Below are positions 22,801-33,709 of a stretch of DNA of 64,000 bases, piece by piece. The stretch is taken from contig CM030360.1 in NCBI GenBank assembly GCA_017893485.1, positions 145,452,516-145,516,515 on the forward strand. The letters are read 5' to 3'. Below the pieces are notes generated by a model. The model ran no database searches. It was given only the letters and a program-made list of their open reading frames with translations, and was not told where the DNA came from. Source of the DNA: Hemerocallis citrina (taxonomy: Eukaryota; Streptophyta; Magnoliopsida; Asparagales; Asphodelaceae). How positions within the stretch are numbered: position 1 is the first letter of the stretch; every line of letters begins with the position of its first letter. The position numbers were made by a program, and so were the translations under genes.

Positions 22801-23862
22801 TCCATCATTTGGACTTGGGAGTTCATAATACCTTGCAATTTCTTCTTGACGCCATCGATAATAAACTCCATCGTCAAGGAGTTGAAGTCCATGGTAACAG
22901 AACCTATAGTGCGTAGCCAATGTGCTCCGAGAACCATCTGTGCTGGTCCTAGTGGAAGAAGTAATATATCAGCTTTCAAATGTACTCCTTGGACTGGGAA
23001 CTTCACATTTTCTACCCTCCCTTCGCTATGCATTACTTCACCATTAGCAACCGTTACTCTAGACTTGTACTCCCGATCGATTTGTAAATTTGCCTTCAGT
23101 GCTGTCTAAGAATCCAAATAGTTATGGGTGGACCCTGTGTCTATCAAAATGTGTACTTCTTTGTTGTCTATTCTTCCCTTCATTCTCATAGTGTGGGGAT
23201 AAGCCTGGTTGCCCACCAGTGCATGGAGTGAGATCTCAGGTTGTACATGTGTGTGAATAGGAGTTTGGAAGACATAAGGAGCTTGTACCGGTGGTGTAGT
23301 AGCAGGAGTGGAGAGTTGGTTTGTTGAGAGTGATCCTGGGAATGGTTCCCCTGTATGAATAGCATCGAATTCAGCTTCCTCTTCTCCTTCATCATCATCA
23401 CAACCTTCAAGATAATAAAACTTCTGTTCTTTACAGTGATGCCCTTGAGTATACTTCTCGTCGCAATTGAAACACAATCCTTTCGCTCTCCTTTCTTTCA
23501 TTTCTGGAATACTCAATCTCCGAGGGAAGACATTTGTAGTAGAGGTGACAGTGGTACTAGGTGTTGACGGACTTGATGCTGCAGGAGTGTGAAAACTTCT
23601 CTGGTTAGAATGTGTTGTAGGAGTAATAGTTGAAGTATTGTTTCTTGGGGTAAATTGTATTCTATGATTCTTCTTAAGGCATGAGATCTTCTCTTCATAT
23701 CCCCTCGCCAATCCTATGGCTTCATTAACGTTTTTGGGCCTTTGGGACTTCACGTCCCACCTTATTTCGTCCCTTAATCTGCTGATAAATGTACTGAGAT
23801 AATGGCCCTCAGTCCAATCCTCCACAAAATTAGAAATGCGATCAAACTCAAGTATATAAGCT

Positions 23863-24951
23863 TCTAAATCTAGGGGTGTCAAAAAATACCATATTACCGT
23901 ACCATACCGTACCATACCATTACCATACCAAAAAATATCGAAACTTGGTAATACCGTACCAAATTTTCGGTATTGTACCATACCAATTTTTTATGGTACG
24001 GTACTGGTACAAAATGTTTATACCATTGGTATACCGTACCATACCGAATATATTTAATATACATTTAATCTAATATTTTTATTTTAAAATCCAGGCTTCA
24101 GGTTTTTTGTTGGGGTATACTGACTTGCTGTTAATGAGTATTCATGTTGAGAAACACCCATGTGCAAAAACAAAGCTAAGTACCATTAGGAAATTTTAAA
24201 GAAATTTTATAAATAAATAAACAAATAGATAGTTATAATTGTGTGATCGAAGGATCCGTAGTTGCCATTAACTCATTGATCTCAGAAAATCTTTTGCTTT
24301 GTATTAGCTATTAGCAACTGTATATGCTATACGGGTGAAAGACTTCATTACCAGACATAAACTAGAGCTTCTGGTTCTTACCAGACATAGCCTTGAGGTA
24401 TTTTCATCATGTAATGCCTTATGGTTCTTACCAGACATATCCTTGAGGTATTTTCATCATGTAATGCCTTATGGGGTGTTTTATGTGGAAAGACCTGATT
24501 TTTTTTTGCATTCAGTATCGTATGACATTGGAATTACAAATTATATTTCAATTTTAAAGGAACCGAGGTTACCATTCAATGAGAAGACCTGTGGGAGAGT
24601 CGAGAGACTAGTCTATTTGACCTTCAATAGAAATCAATATTTGGTAGTTAATGCAAGTCTGTTAGTAGCTACATTCATTAATGAAAGTATTTAATGACAT
24701 TCTCCTAGTTCTCGGTGATAGCAAGAAGGGACCAATAACAAAACTAGATTGAACATACCTAGGGTTCTTGATGTCCGGTACTACCACGGTACTACCATTA
24801 CCATACCGATATTTCGGTATTACCGAACTCGGTAGTACCAAAATATTGGTACAGTAATGGTAGAGAAATTTGTGTACCAAGTACTCCGGTACGGTAGACG
24901 GTAGAGTAATTTCTGTACGGTACGGTACGGTATACCACCCCTATCTAAATC
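23863..24951. mobile_element. hAT-like MITE (23871-24943) with TCTAAATC duplications
   Basis: The 1073 bp insertion starts TAGGGGTGTC and ends ACCACCCCTA, giving terminal inverted repeats of TAGGGGTG. It is flanked by the 8 bp duplication TCTAAATC at 23863-23870 and 24944-24951, as expected for hAT elements. Both ends carry many copies of ACCGTACC or CCATACC (reverse complement GGTACGG). A 50 bp unit is tandemly duplicated at about 24373-24474. No transposase is present, so it is non-autonomous. Confidence 0.9.
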
Positions 24952-25579
24952 TCCCTTTTGTTCAAGTTTGGATAAGATTCCACTATAATCATGAAATTCC
25001 GTAGGCCCAAACCTCGTAAGGATTTCTTCTAAGAACCGGGACCAGGTGATGCTATTAATTTTTGGTTTAATGTGTCGACGGAACCATTGAGCTGATCTTC
25101 CATGCAAGTTCAGCGATGCATACCTCAGTTTTTGCTCATCAGGAATTCCGTAGAATTCGAGGAATTGTTCTACCCCACAGATCCATTCTGTGGGATCCCT
25201 TTCTTGAAAGATTGGGAACTCCACCTTAAATGGAGTTCTAAATAACCCTCCATGGTTGTTCATTCCGGAAGCATTCATCATAGATGGGTTCAGAGATGTT
25301 ACCTCACGCTGGGGACCGCTGTGTGTCGGATTTGGAAGGATAGGTGGATTGGTTGAGCGATTTGAGAGTTGTTGCAGCATAACCACCATCGCATCCAATC
25401 GAGTGTTCATCTTCGATTCCATAGTTACGAAGCGCTCATTGATTCCTGTCGTGATTGATTCCACCCGTTCAGTGAGGTACCCCGTCTTCAGCTGCACTTC
25501 CACCATTTGGCTCTGGAGATTTGCTACGTCTCCTTCCAAAGCTAGGCTTCCCTCATCACGTCCATCACCATCGGTCAAA

Positions 25580-25596
25580 TCTGGCTCTGATACCAG
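25580..25596 (-). other. primer-binding site of the Reina-like element
   Basis: On the reverse strand TGGTATCAGAGCCAGAT follows the 5' LTR after a few bases and matches the initiator-Met tRNA site exactly over its core. It is translated as part of gag (LVSEPD). Confidence 0.9.
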
Positions 25597-25598
25597 AT

Positions 25599-26013
25599 TG
25601 TCAGGATTCTGACTTCGACTAGATCTGGATCTAGCCATGGCTGAGTTTTGGAGAAGAAGAAAGGATTGGGAGGAAGAAGACGAGAAAATTGGAGGGAGAG
25701 AATTGAGATATTTTTCTTATTATTCCTTCTAGAATCGATTACAGCCTATAAGTAGGCGAAGGATGGTAGTTACGCTACAAGATAACTTTGAGATTTACAT
25801 ACGCTACGCACACTACTGCCTTCCCGCCTTCTTTTTCATTCAATTACAATAACGTGCGTATTGCACGTAAACCACTGATACTCTGATACTCTCTTCACTA
25901 CAGCTGCAGACCTCCTTACATTCAGAACCCATTCTGGTACTCTCTTCCACCCAACTGTGCGACGATGTTGGTGATGCTGCGACACTCCGGCGATGCTCCG
26001 ATGATCCCTGACA
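25599..26013 (-). repeat. 5' LTR of the Reina-like element
   Basis: It starts TGTCAGGATTC and ends ATCCCTGACA on the + strand. It holds the gag start codon at 25636-25638, 38-40 bp before its inner end. Confidence 0.95.
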
Positions 26014-27929
26014 GATATGTTTTGTAAGGTGAGAAATGGTAAAACCCTATTTTATGTGATATAGTAGGGTAATTAGGTGATGCTAGTAATTATAGAGAAG
26101 GAAGATTAGTAAGAAATTGAGTGGTTTGTGAGTTATAAATTAATTAGTGTGTTGGCTTTAGAATTTGGATAATAAATAGAATAATTGATAAGTATGGGTT
26201 ATAGAAATTGTTGTGTATTAAGGGAAAACAATTTAGAATGGGTTTAATGAAAAATTTATGGAGTTAGAAACCCGTCGGAATCTCAAAAATACGGATATAC
26301 CATGTATGCACGCCGGGTGTTCGGTGAAATACCCGAGCGAGGTTTAGGTGAAAATTTGATGGGTTCGGAGGTGTAACTGAGTTTTATTATTATTATTAAC
26401 TCTAATTTGAGAGATTAGGACAAAGAGGATTAAAGAAATTAGAAAATATGAATTTTTCTTATTAGAAAGCCTCCGATTAATAAGGGAGTGTTTGTATTGG
26501 GACCTGAATTCAAAATCTATCGATGTAGCTCACCTACATATGTCATTTGTGATGCGTGGGTGAAGACAGATTCAAATTTGGAGGTCCGTAGGTTGAGTTT
26601 TGAGTTTTAAGCTAATCGGTTCTATAATTTTCCAATTAGGTTGAAAAAGTTGAACTTCGACTGGCTACCGGGCGGACGTGGGACATCGTTTGCTCGATCC
26701 GTCAGGTGAGTATGTTGTATTTATAAATATTTTATATTGTGGCCGAATTTCGTGGCTTTGTGATGTATTTCGTAGAAGTTATATTAAAAACTAATTTTGA
26801 AAGAAAATACGGATTTTTAAGGGCCCGAAACTGAGTTTTTGTGATATTTGAGGAAATTAACTATTTTAAGTATACAAAACCTATATTATGGATTAATGTG
26901 ACGTGTTGAAGTATAAAAATTAAATATATTAAATTGTTTATGCATATTTTTACCCCGTGCATGTTTTGTGCATGTTTTGGGGTATATAGGCTGATATAGG
27001 TAATTGGGTATATGCAGAGCCTTGTGTATGGGCTAGCATGCTATGGATGGATGTTATATGATGTAATTAGACGAAATTAGTGATTGTGATCATGTTTTGA
27101 AAATCCGTATAATTATAGTGCACGTTTTGTGCATGTTTTGGGGCATATAAGCCCTTATAGGTGATTTTACTTATATGAAACATGATGTATGAGCTAGTAT
27201 GCTATAATTGGATATTATGAGATTAAATTAGAGGAAATAAATGATTTTGGCCCGTTTTCTTGGAAACCCGCATGTGTGGTGTATGTTTGTGATATATATA
27301 TATATCATGATATTGACTTGTGATGTGTTAATTGATGAAATTAGTAAGTGGGTATATATTTACAGTCTAATTATGTTCGACATGAATTAATGGGCAATAG
27401 TATGATATTACAATGTGATGAATTATCTATTTTGATACTCTTACGATATGGGATAACCTAATATAGTTCTTTTATTAATATTATAACTTGGTGTATGTTT
27501 ATATGTGATTTAATGAAGTAGTAAATAGCTTGGTATTCATAATGGGTGATGTTATGGCTAATTAAATAATATGGTGCATTTATGATGTGTAATACTATGA
27601 CATGATGGTTTCTATGTTAAATGATATGATGTATGTGTATATGTGATACAATGAGATGATAATTAATATCGTGGACGCCGGACATGCATCAAATGGTAAG
27701 ATAAAAGATAAGATGGTAAGTGTCAATAAAATGTGTTATTATTCTCATGATTAAAGTCAAGGTTGTGGCAGCTATTGAGTTAATAGGTGAAGCACTTGTG
27801 TGATAAAGTAAAATGGAAAGATGCAATGATTAATGTTAATAACAGATGGTTTTGTTGACCAGTACCTACAGCAATCCTGGAGGTTTGAGCTAGACCTCCT
27901 AATACCCAACGACCGGCTTGGGATGCGGT

Positions 27930-28275
27930 GTTTTTCCCTCCTGGCTTCGGCTGGGAGGAAGTATCCAGTTTATCTGGGGTGCTGTGTTTTATCGCCCAAG
28001 CTATCGGCTTGAGGTCCGATTTCCCTCGATGACAGCTGTCGCGAGGAAGTACCCAGTTTACCTGGGGTGCGGTGTTTTTCCCTCCTGGCTATCGGCTGGG
28101 AGGAAGTACCCAGTTTACCTGGGGTGCAGTGTTTTTCCCTCCTAGCTATCGGCTGGGAGGAAGTACCCAGTTTACCTGGGGTGTGGTGTTTTTCCCTCGA
28201 TGACAGACGTCGCGAGGAAGTATCCAGTTTATCTGGGGTGCGGTGTTCCCTCGCTAGTTCGGCTAGGAGGAAGAC
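27930..28275 (+). repeat. 57 bp tandem repeats, each with a hairpin, in the family C LTR
   Basis: CTGGGGTG recurs at 27974, 28062, 28119, 28176 and 28233; the last four starts are exactly 57 bp apart. Each unit contains an inverted repeat: CCTCC with GGAGG (27937-27958 and later units), CAAGC with GCTTG (27997-28011), CCTCG with CGAGG (28024-28046 and 28195-28217). Sequences between units are conserved (GGAAGTACCCAGTTTA), while stems change on both arms together. Confidence 0.85.
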
Positions 28276-28811
28276 GTAGCCTCGGACGAGTAAGACTCTG
28301 TGTGAGCATCGGTCCGCGTGTTTTACTGAGCTTTCAGTATATTGGGATACTGTGGCTCACTGGTCGACAAACTAATAAAATAAATAAGTGTTAATAATAA
28401 ATGTGGTAGTAAAGAAAGTGGATAGTGAAATGTGAATTGTGGATGAGAAAGAAAGTAGTTGTGAATGAAGTAAATGGGAAAGAAAATGAGTTATGAGTTA
28501 GTGTATGAAAAGAAGTGATAAATGTCATACGTGGTTAATTTAAAATGAGAATAATAAAAGAGACATGTGTTATTATGAATAGTACGTAGTAATTGTATTA
28601 TGTATGTGATCATTAAAGTAAAATACAGATTGATATGAGTTGTACCTTGGAATTGTGTCAAGGAACTACCTGCCCGCTATTTCTGTGGAAATGGTGGGAA
28701 CTACCTGCCTTGGCATAATTCGCAGGGTAAGTTGGTATGATAGTGGTAATGATTAATGGAAATGAAGAATTAAATTAAGTAAAGATGATAAGTGATTGAA
28801 GTGAATTAATA

Positions 28812-28935
28812 ACCAAGCTATCGCCTTGAGACGTGATGTGATATTACCCAAACTGTGTGTTTGAGGTGCAGTGATTATTACCCAAGCTATCGGCTATGGG
28901 GTGTGATATGTTGTGGCCCCAAATTGTGTTTGGGG
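28812..28935 (+). repeat. further hairpins of the same type in the family C LTR
   Basis: Hairpins lie at 28814-28828 (CAAG with CTTG), 28847-28866 (CAAAC with GTTTG), about 28881-28900 (CCCAAGC with a partial match), and 28917-28935, where CCCCAAATTGTGTTTGGGG has a perfect 7 bp stem. They are spaced by 30-50 bp of unlike sequence. Confidence 0.65.
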
Positions 28936-30306
28936 ATTAAGTGAAAATGAAAATAATAAGATATATTACTTATAAGAATGAGAATTTCTAATGTGGTATA
29001 ATGAGATGGGAATGAACCATAAAGCATGTTTTTGATGTAAAGAGTATAAGCATTCTATCAATAATGTGTTAATGATGTGATGAGATGTGAGAGCATTGCA
29101 ATAAGCAATAAGATGTTATATTTGCGTCATAAGACATGAATAAATGTGGTATTATGAGAATAGAAGCATTTGTAAGAAGTGATACTTGATAGGGCATAAT
29201 AAAATAAATACCAGTATTATGAGATTGGTTATGAAAATGGTTATTAAGAGAGTATGTTGTATTATGAGTTGTATTCGTATAAATGGTTATTAATGAAAGG
29301 AGTAATAACATCATGTAGTTATATTCATAAAATGCTATTATGACGATACTTGTGGAAGAATGAATATTTGGGTTAGAGAATTTAAATTGAAAAGTAATGG
29401 ATTGTATGTGTATTCGTACTATGCGGATGTAAAATGAGAATATATATATATACGAGGTTGAGGTGAAGTATATTATGAAATGTGGGAAGGTATGGATAAT
29501 TAAATAGTTGAATGCAGGATTGGCAAAGTATTTGATATATCGTCGTATTGATGATGTTGTTGTGTTCAGGATTCAGGTTGCATTATCTTAACTTGGTATT
29601 TGTAAGTTTAAATTATTTTCTTTATACTATTTTAATTTGTTATTAGATTAATAATTATACTCACACCAGAAATGGCTGATCCCTTAGTGTTTGGGGGGTT
29701 AGGGGAGTTTGAGGACTACCCTAGATCCCCTACTGTTGCAGGTTCTCATCAGTGCAGAGGTGAGGCGTGGATTGGTAGGATGAAGTTTTTTTTTAAAAAT
29801 TTGTACTAATTAGCTATGTGAATAGTAAAATTTATGATCTAAATTGTATTATGGATGTATAAGCATGTATATGACGATGATGAGTATAGTGTGGGGTGGT
29901 ATGGTATGTTTGTGACCCATACCCATCTCGTTGTGGAGTACCGGGCTCTGTGGTAGGTTTTATAAAGATTTTTCTAAATTTTTACCTCGTTTTTCAAAGA
30001 AATTTATAGTTTTTATTTGATATTTGATAATCCGTTATGAGTTTGGCCCCCAGAGTATTATATTATATTGTCTATATGTTTCTGCTCATTTTGGCCTAGG
30101 GAGCCCGTAAAATTATTGTATGTATTGTGAGGTACGGAATTTTGAGCAGAATTCCGTAAGCTATCTGTGTTTCGGGGCAAAATTTACAGGGGAAACTCTG
30201 CCAAAGTTTTCCCGGAAGTATAACTTTCTTAGTTTATGTTTAAAGTGATATAGAAATTGAAAGAATTGAATTTGGAGGAAAAAAAAATTTGGGGTGTTAC
30301 AAGCTC

Positions 30307-31561
30307 CTCGATGCAAAACGATAAAAAAAATGTCATTCGAGGTGCTTGCCACTTTTGCCAATTTCCAGCAGTCTGATTGCCCTAAAATTCACTCTCATGA
30401 TCTGATCATCATAATATGGAGGCAACCGAAATCCGTAGCTATCTGATCTTCTTAGAAAGCATGCCCAACTGATTTGAGCAGATCTTCGGTGAATAAGAAG
30501 ACAAAAATGTGTTGTCTGAGGAGCATGGCGCTTTCGGCGAATTTAGACTGTCCGAATGGCCCAAAATCTGTGCTTTGCTGATCCGACCATCTGATTGCTT
30601 TAAATTGCGTGCTCTACTGATCCAACTGTCATTGTCTCAAATTTCACACTCTTCTAATCTGACTGCTCGGTGGCATCAAATTCACGCATCTTATGATTAT
30701 TTTATTAAAATTTCTAATGAATGATTTACATTCTAGAAAATTAATTAAAATTTTTGAAAGAATAATGAAAATTTGGAAAAGTTAATTAAAAATTTCAAAA
30801 AATAATTATGAATTTAGAAAGTTTAATTCAAAAATAAAGTAATAATTATAAATTCAAAAAAGTTAATTAAATATTTTGAAAAATAATTAAAATTTGGGAA
30901 ATTTTAGTTAAAAAGTTCTAAAAATCCGGAAAAAGGTAATTGAAGTCCAGCATGACAGTTACTACTCAGAGAAGCTCTGAACAAGATTCCAATCATCCTC
31001 GAATGTCATATATGCTTTCCAGATCGCACGAAGCAAAACGAAGTACTCCTCGAATGCTGCGATACCCAACTTTCAGGAGTGAGGGCTTATAATATGGGTA
31101 AAATTGGAGCCAACCAAACTCAGATCACGATGATAGAGATAGAGATTCGGGTGATTATAGGCCAACTAGACTCAGATCATGATGATCTACAGTCTAGATC
31201 AGAGCTTTCCTACTGAAATAAAGAACTCGTCATCTGATTGCTCCCACACCGAAAAAAATAGACGAGGATGTTGGCGTTATTGTACGATTGCTTCGACAGC
31301 CATTGATGGTGAACTTCCATCATAATCGAGGAAGTATCTCCTAAAACTAACCTAAATTTTAGTGAGAATGAAGAAGAGCTGTCACTTAGCTCGAAGAGTC
31401 CGAAGACAAGAAAAAGAGATTTTGTAATTTCGTTTGTTGTTTTTTATATGTAAGAACCAAATTAATATCATAATTGAAGATTAGGTGCCAACAATTTGAA
31501 ATTTACAAAATAAGTCCCTCAGTATGAATTACATTCAAAATTTAGAAGCTCACTACGATTG
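30307..31561. other. AT-rich flanking DNA with no recognised feature
   Basis: This continues the sequence interrupted by the family C solo LTR. I see no coding frame with a known domain. Short AATTAAAA-rich stretches fill 30700-30940. It may be old repeat or intergenic sequence. Confidence 0.5.
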
Positions 31562-31563
31562 AG

Positions 31564-31612
<49 letters not shown>
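31562..31612. repeat. compound microsatellite (CG)n(CA)n(TA)n
   Basis: About 10 bp of alternating CG is followed by about 34 bp of CA and a short TA run, directly before the first of a series of inverted-repeat elements. Confidence 0.9.
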
Positions 31613-31822
31613 GAGCAATGCTCCGTTGCAAATCACTAAAGCCGTTGTTCTGAACAACGGAACAACGGCTTCGTTTATTTTAAACCTAAGACGTTCAGAA
31701 CAACAACTTAGGTTATATTCGGAACAACGGCTTGCGTTTATAACCTAAGTCGTTGTTTCCAACAACGACATCAGTGGTTTGCGTACCCGTTTGCACGGGA
31801 CCCATTTGTAATGGAGCATTGC
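31613..31822. mobile_element. small inverted-repeat element 1 (MITE)
   Basis: It starts GAGCAATGCTCCGTTGCAAA and ends CATTTGTAATGGAGCATTGC, inverted repeats of each other with mismatches. It contains the hairpin GCCGTTGTTCTGAACAACGG. It is bounded by microsatellite on the left and a TA run (31823-31848) on the right. Confidence 0.7.
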
Positions 31823-31848
31823 TATATATATATATATATATATATATA

Positions 31849-32316
31849 GCAATGCTCCATTGAAAACGGGTCTGTTTTCACAGACCCGTGAAAATAGTGT
31901 TTCTGGCCATTGGATCAAGTTCATTTTGATCCAACTGTCGTGATCGAGCCCTCCAATCACCCATCTCACTTAAGATGTGAAGGGTATTTTTGGAATTTTG
32001 TCCCAAATAACTCTTCGCCTCATTGGCTCTAAAATTTCGAATGAACATAGGCCGTTGTTTCAAACAATGGCCTAGGTTATAAAAAGTTGAATGAACATAG
32101 GTCGTTGTTTGGAAAAACGGCCTTTTATAACCTAGGCCGTTGGCTATAAAATTTCGTTGTTTCAAACAACCTAGGCTATAATATTTTATAGCCTAAGGTT
32201 CATTCAATTTCTTATAACCTAGGCCCTTTTTTGAAACAACGGCCTAGGTTTATACAACCAAAGCGGGTCGGTTTTCACAGGTCTGTGAAAACTGACCCGT
32301 TTTCAATGGAGCATTG

Positions 32317-32317
<1 letters not shown>
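31849..32317. mobile_element. small inverted-repeat element 2 (MITE)
   Basis: Ends GCAATGCTCCATTGAAAACG and its inverse match closely, followed by an inner hairpin around ACAGACC. Inside are several CCGTTGTTT and AACAACGGCC hairpins and the segment CACTTAAG...AATAACTCTTC, also found in the larger element at 48191-52089. TA runs lie on both sides (31823-31848 and 32319-32358). Confidence 0.75.
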
Positions 32318-32361
<44 letters not shown>

Positions 32362-32562
32362 AAATCTTCCATTGTGCACCACCCCTCCGTGTGCACTCGT
32401 CTGCACTCGGCCTTCCCGTCTTTGTATCGACGATCCGAACCGTTCACATTGATCTACACTTCTAAATTAGTATAAATATGTAAAATCAAATCATTTGAAA
32501 TTCATCTGCCCATCCATCATGTGACTATAAAAACAATGATTTCCAGCCATACAATTTTGTAA

Positions 32563-33062
32563 CACATCAACAAGAATTAGAATTTACAAAGCAATTTACA
32601 TACCCACAACATACTGTAGAGACGAGTTAAGAGTAAATTAAAATTTACATACCCAAAAAAACCCCACAAAATTAGAATTTACAAAACAACTTGTTCCCTT
32701 TTTATTTTGAATTATTTTTTGTGATGTAGTTTAGAGTAAATACAAATGAGATGGTAGAATTATATATTAAACAATGTACATATCATTGGGATTGTCAGTG
32801 ATGTCGGAAAAGTTTGGATTGAAATTTTAGATAAAAAAACAAATTTTGGATGATTCCAAGTTAGCGGGTGGCAAAATAACTAGAATGATGCCTATCACAC
32901 ATGGAAATTTTACTAATTTTAGTGATTTTGGGAAAACATGGGTATAATTTATATTGAGAAATTAAAGTATAATTGTTAATTTTTATATTGTTATACATGT
33001 AGAAGTAGACGTTATATTGTAATAATCCTTTGCTAAATTGATAATTGTTGATAATTATCAAT
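32563..33062 (+). repeat. left terminal inverted repeat of the Mutator-like element
   Basis: Starting CACATCAACAAGAATTAG, it matches the reverse complement of about 46834-47336 along some 500 bp with scattered differences and small gaps, including GTCGGAAAAGTTTGGATTG and AGAAGTAGACGTTATATTG. Similarity ends sharply at the outer side. Confidence 0.85.
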
Positions 33063-33700
33063 CCACATACTTGGATAAAATCCACAGATTTAAAGTTAGT
33101 CATGGACATATATTGCAAACCGTGAGTCGAAACTCACTTAAAAAAAGTTTCTCTAGCTTGTGTGTGGTGAATCCGACGTAATCATAAAGTTTCATAATTT
33201 TTTGTTGACATTTGTGCAATTTTTGATGTTTTCACTCACTTTTTATAATATCGAAAAAATAACATTAATTTCCTCTTATTAATTAAGCTTGGAAACTAAA
33301 TATTTTGTGGCACTTTGTATGCTATCATAAAACCTCACAAATTTTGAAGTGTCGGGTGAGATATAAACCGCATTGAAGTGTGATTTTTAACTCGTATCGG
33401 AAAATATCGCGGTGCAAGTGATACATGACCTTATCATGCAAATCATGATTCAAAACCGAATTCTACAAGTTGTGTTAGCTTGTGTGTTGTGAATCCGACC
33501 TACTCGCAAAGTTTCATAATTTTTAGTTGTCGTTTATGTTGTTTTCTCTGTTTTCGCTCACTTTTTATATTATCGGAATCTTAACATTCAGTCATCACCA
33601 TGCTCTAGATTAACAAGTTGTCGTGATGATGAAACAAAGCATTGTTATAATGACTGTAGGGCTTGAATTATGAATTTTTTTTAGTCATTTTTATAGAATC
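33063..33700 (+). repeat. subterminal segment with half-hairpin repeats
   Basis: Two copies of a unit containing AGCTTGTGTGTGGTGAATCC or a close variant, followed by AAAGTTTCATAATTTTT (about 33140-33240 and 33470-33560), resemble the 337 bp units at 50394-51068. No coding sequence is seen. It may be the transposase promoter and leader. Confidence 0.55.
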
Positions 33701-33709
33701 AAATGTAAT

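Larger units (their letters stand above)
19758..25638 (-). pseudogene. gag-pol: gag-pol polyprotein of the Reina-like element, interrupted by one stop and one MITE
   Basis: Reading leftwards: gag from MARSRSSRSQ with capsid region FPIFQERDPTEW, interrupted by the MITE at 23871-24943; a zinc knuckle CFNCDEKYTQGHHC; protease with HILIDTGSTHNYLD. A TAG stop at 23106-23108 falls within the protease. The last 1091 residues hold RT (VDYR 204-207, FFDD 302-305), RNase H (TDAS 449-452), integrase zinc site (H645, H649, C675, C678), catalytic D708, D768 and E804 (35 residues between the last two), and a chromodomain near 1000-1050 with LIKWKG. Once MITE plus duplication (1081 bp) are discounted, all parts share one frame. 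The start codon has the strong context GCCATGG and lies within the 5' LTR. Confidence 0.93.
19430..26018 (-). mobile_element. Reina-like Ty3/gypsy chromovirus (19435-26013), reverse strand, GATAT duplications
   Basis: Two 415 bp LTRs (19435-19849 and 25599-26013) bound the element, and GATAT flanks it at 19430-19434 and 26014-26018. The LTRs differ at about 12 positions by my hand count (roughly 3%), so it is fairly young. Short LTRs, one continuous gag-pol frame, a chromodomain and a total of about 5.5 kb without the nested MITE fit the Reina clade; the clade name is inferred from these features. Confidence 0.93.
18725..30306 (+). mobile_element. family C solo LTR (18730-30301) with AGCTC duplications, split by a Reina-like element
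   Basis: The LTR starts TGTAACATCTG at 18730 and ends GGGGTGTTACA at 30301. It is flanked by AGCTC at 18725-18729 and 30302-30306. Without the nested element (19435-26013 and one GATAT) it is about 4.99 kb, very long for an LTR. No primer site, gag or pol of its own is seen. A TATA-like run lies near 19196-19207, followed by a pyrimidine-rich leader. The 26019-27840 and 28300-29760 parts are AT-rich and unremarkable apart from the hairpin repeats listed separately. Confidence 0.85.

Noticed and set aside
19801..23109. Numerous + strand frames opposite the Reina-like pol.
   Set aside because: They are antisense shadows of the reverse-strand coding region and show no domain of their own.
24335..24694. 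Frame of 119 codons in the hAT-like MITE.
   Set aside because: It spans the 50 bp tandem duplication and matches no transposase feature.
27918..28394. Repetitive + strand frames across the 57 bp repeats (VYLGCGVFPSW-like).
   Set aside because: They arise because 57 is a multiple of three; the hairpin structure explains the sequence better than a protein.
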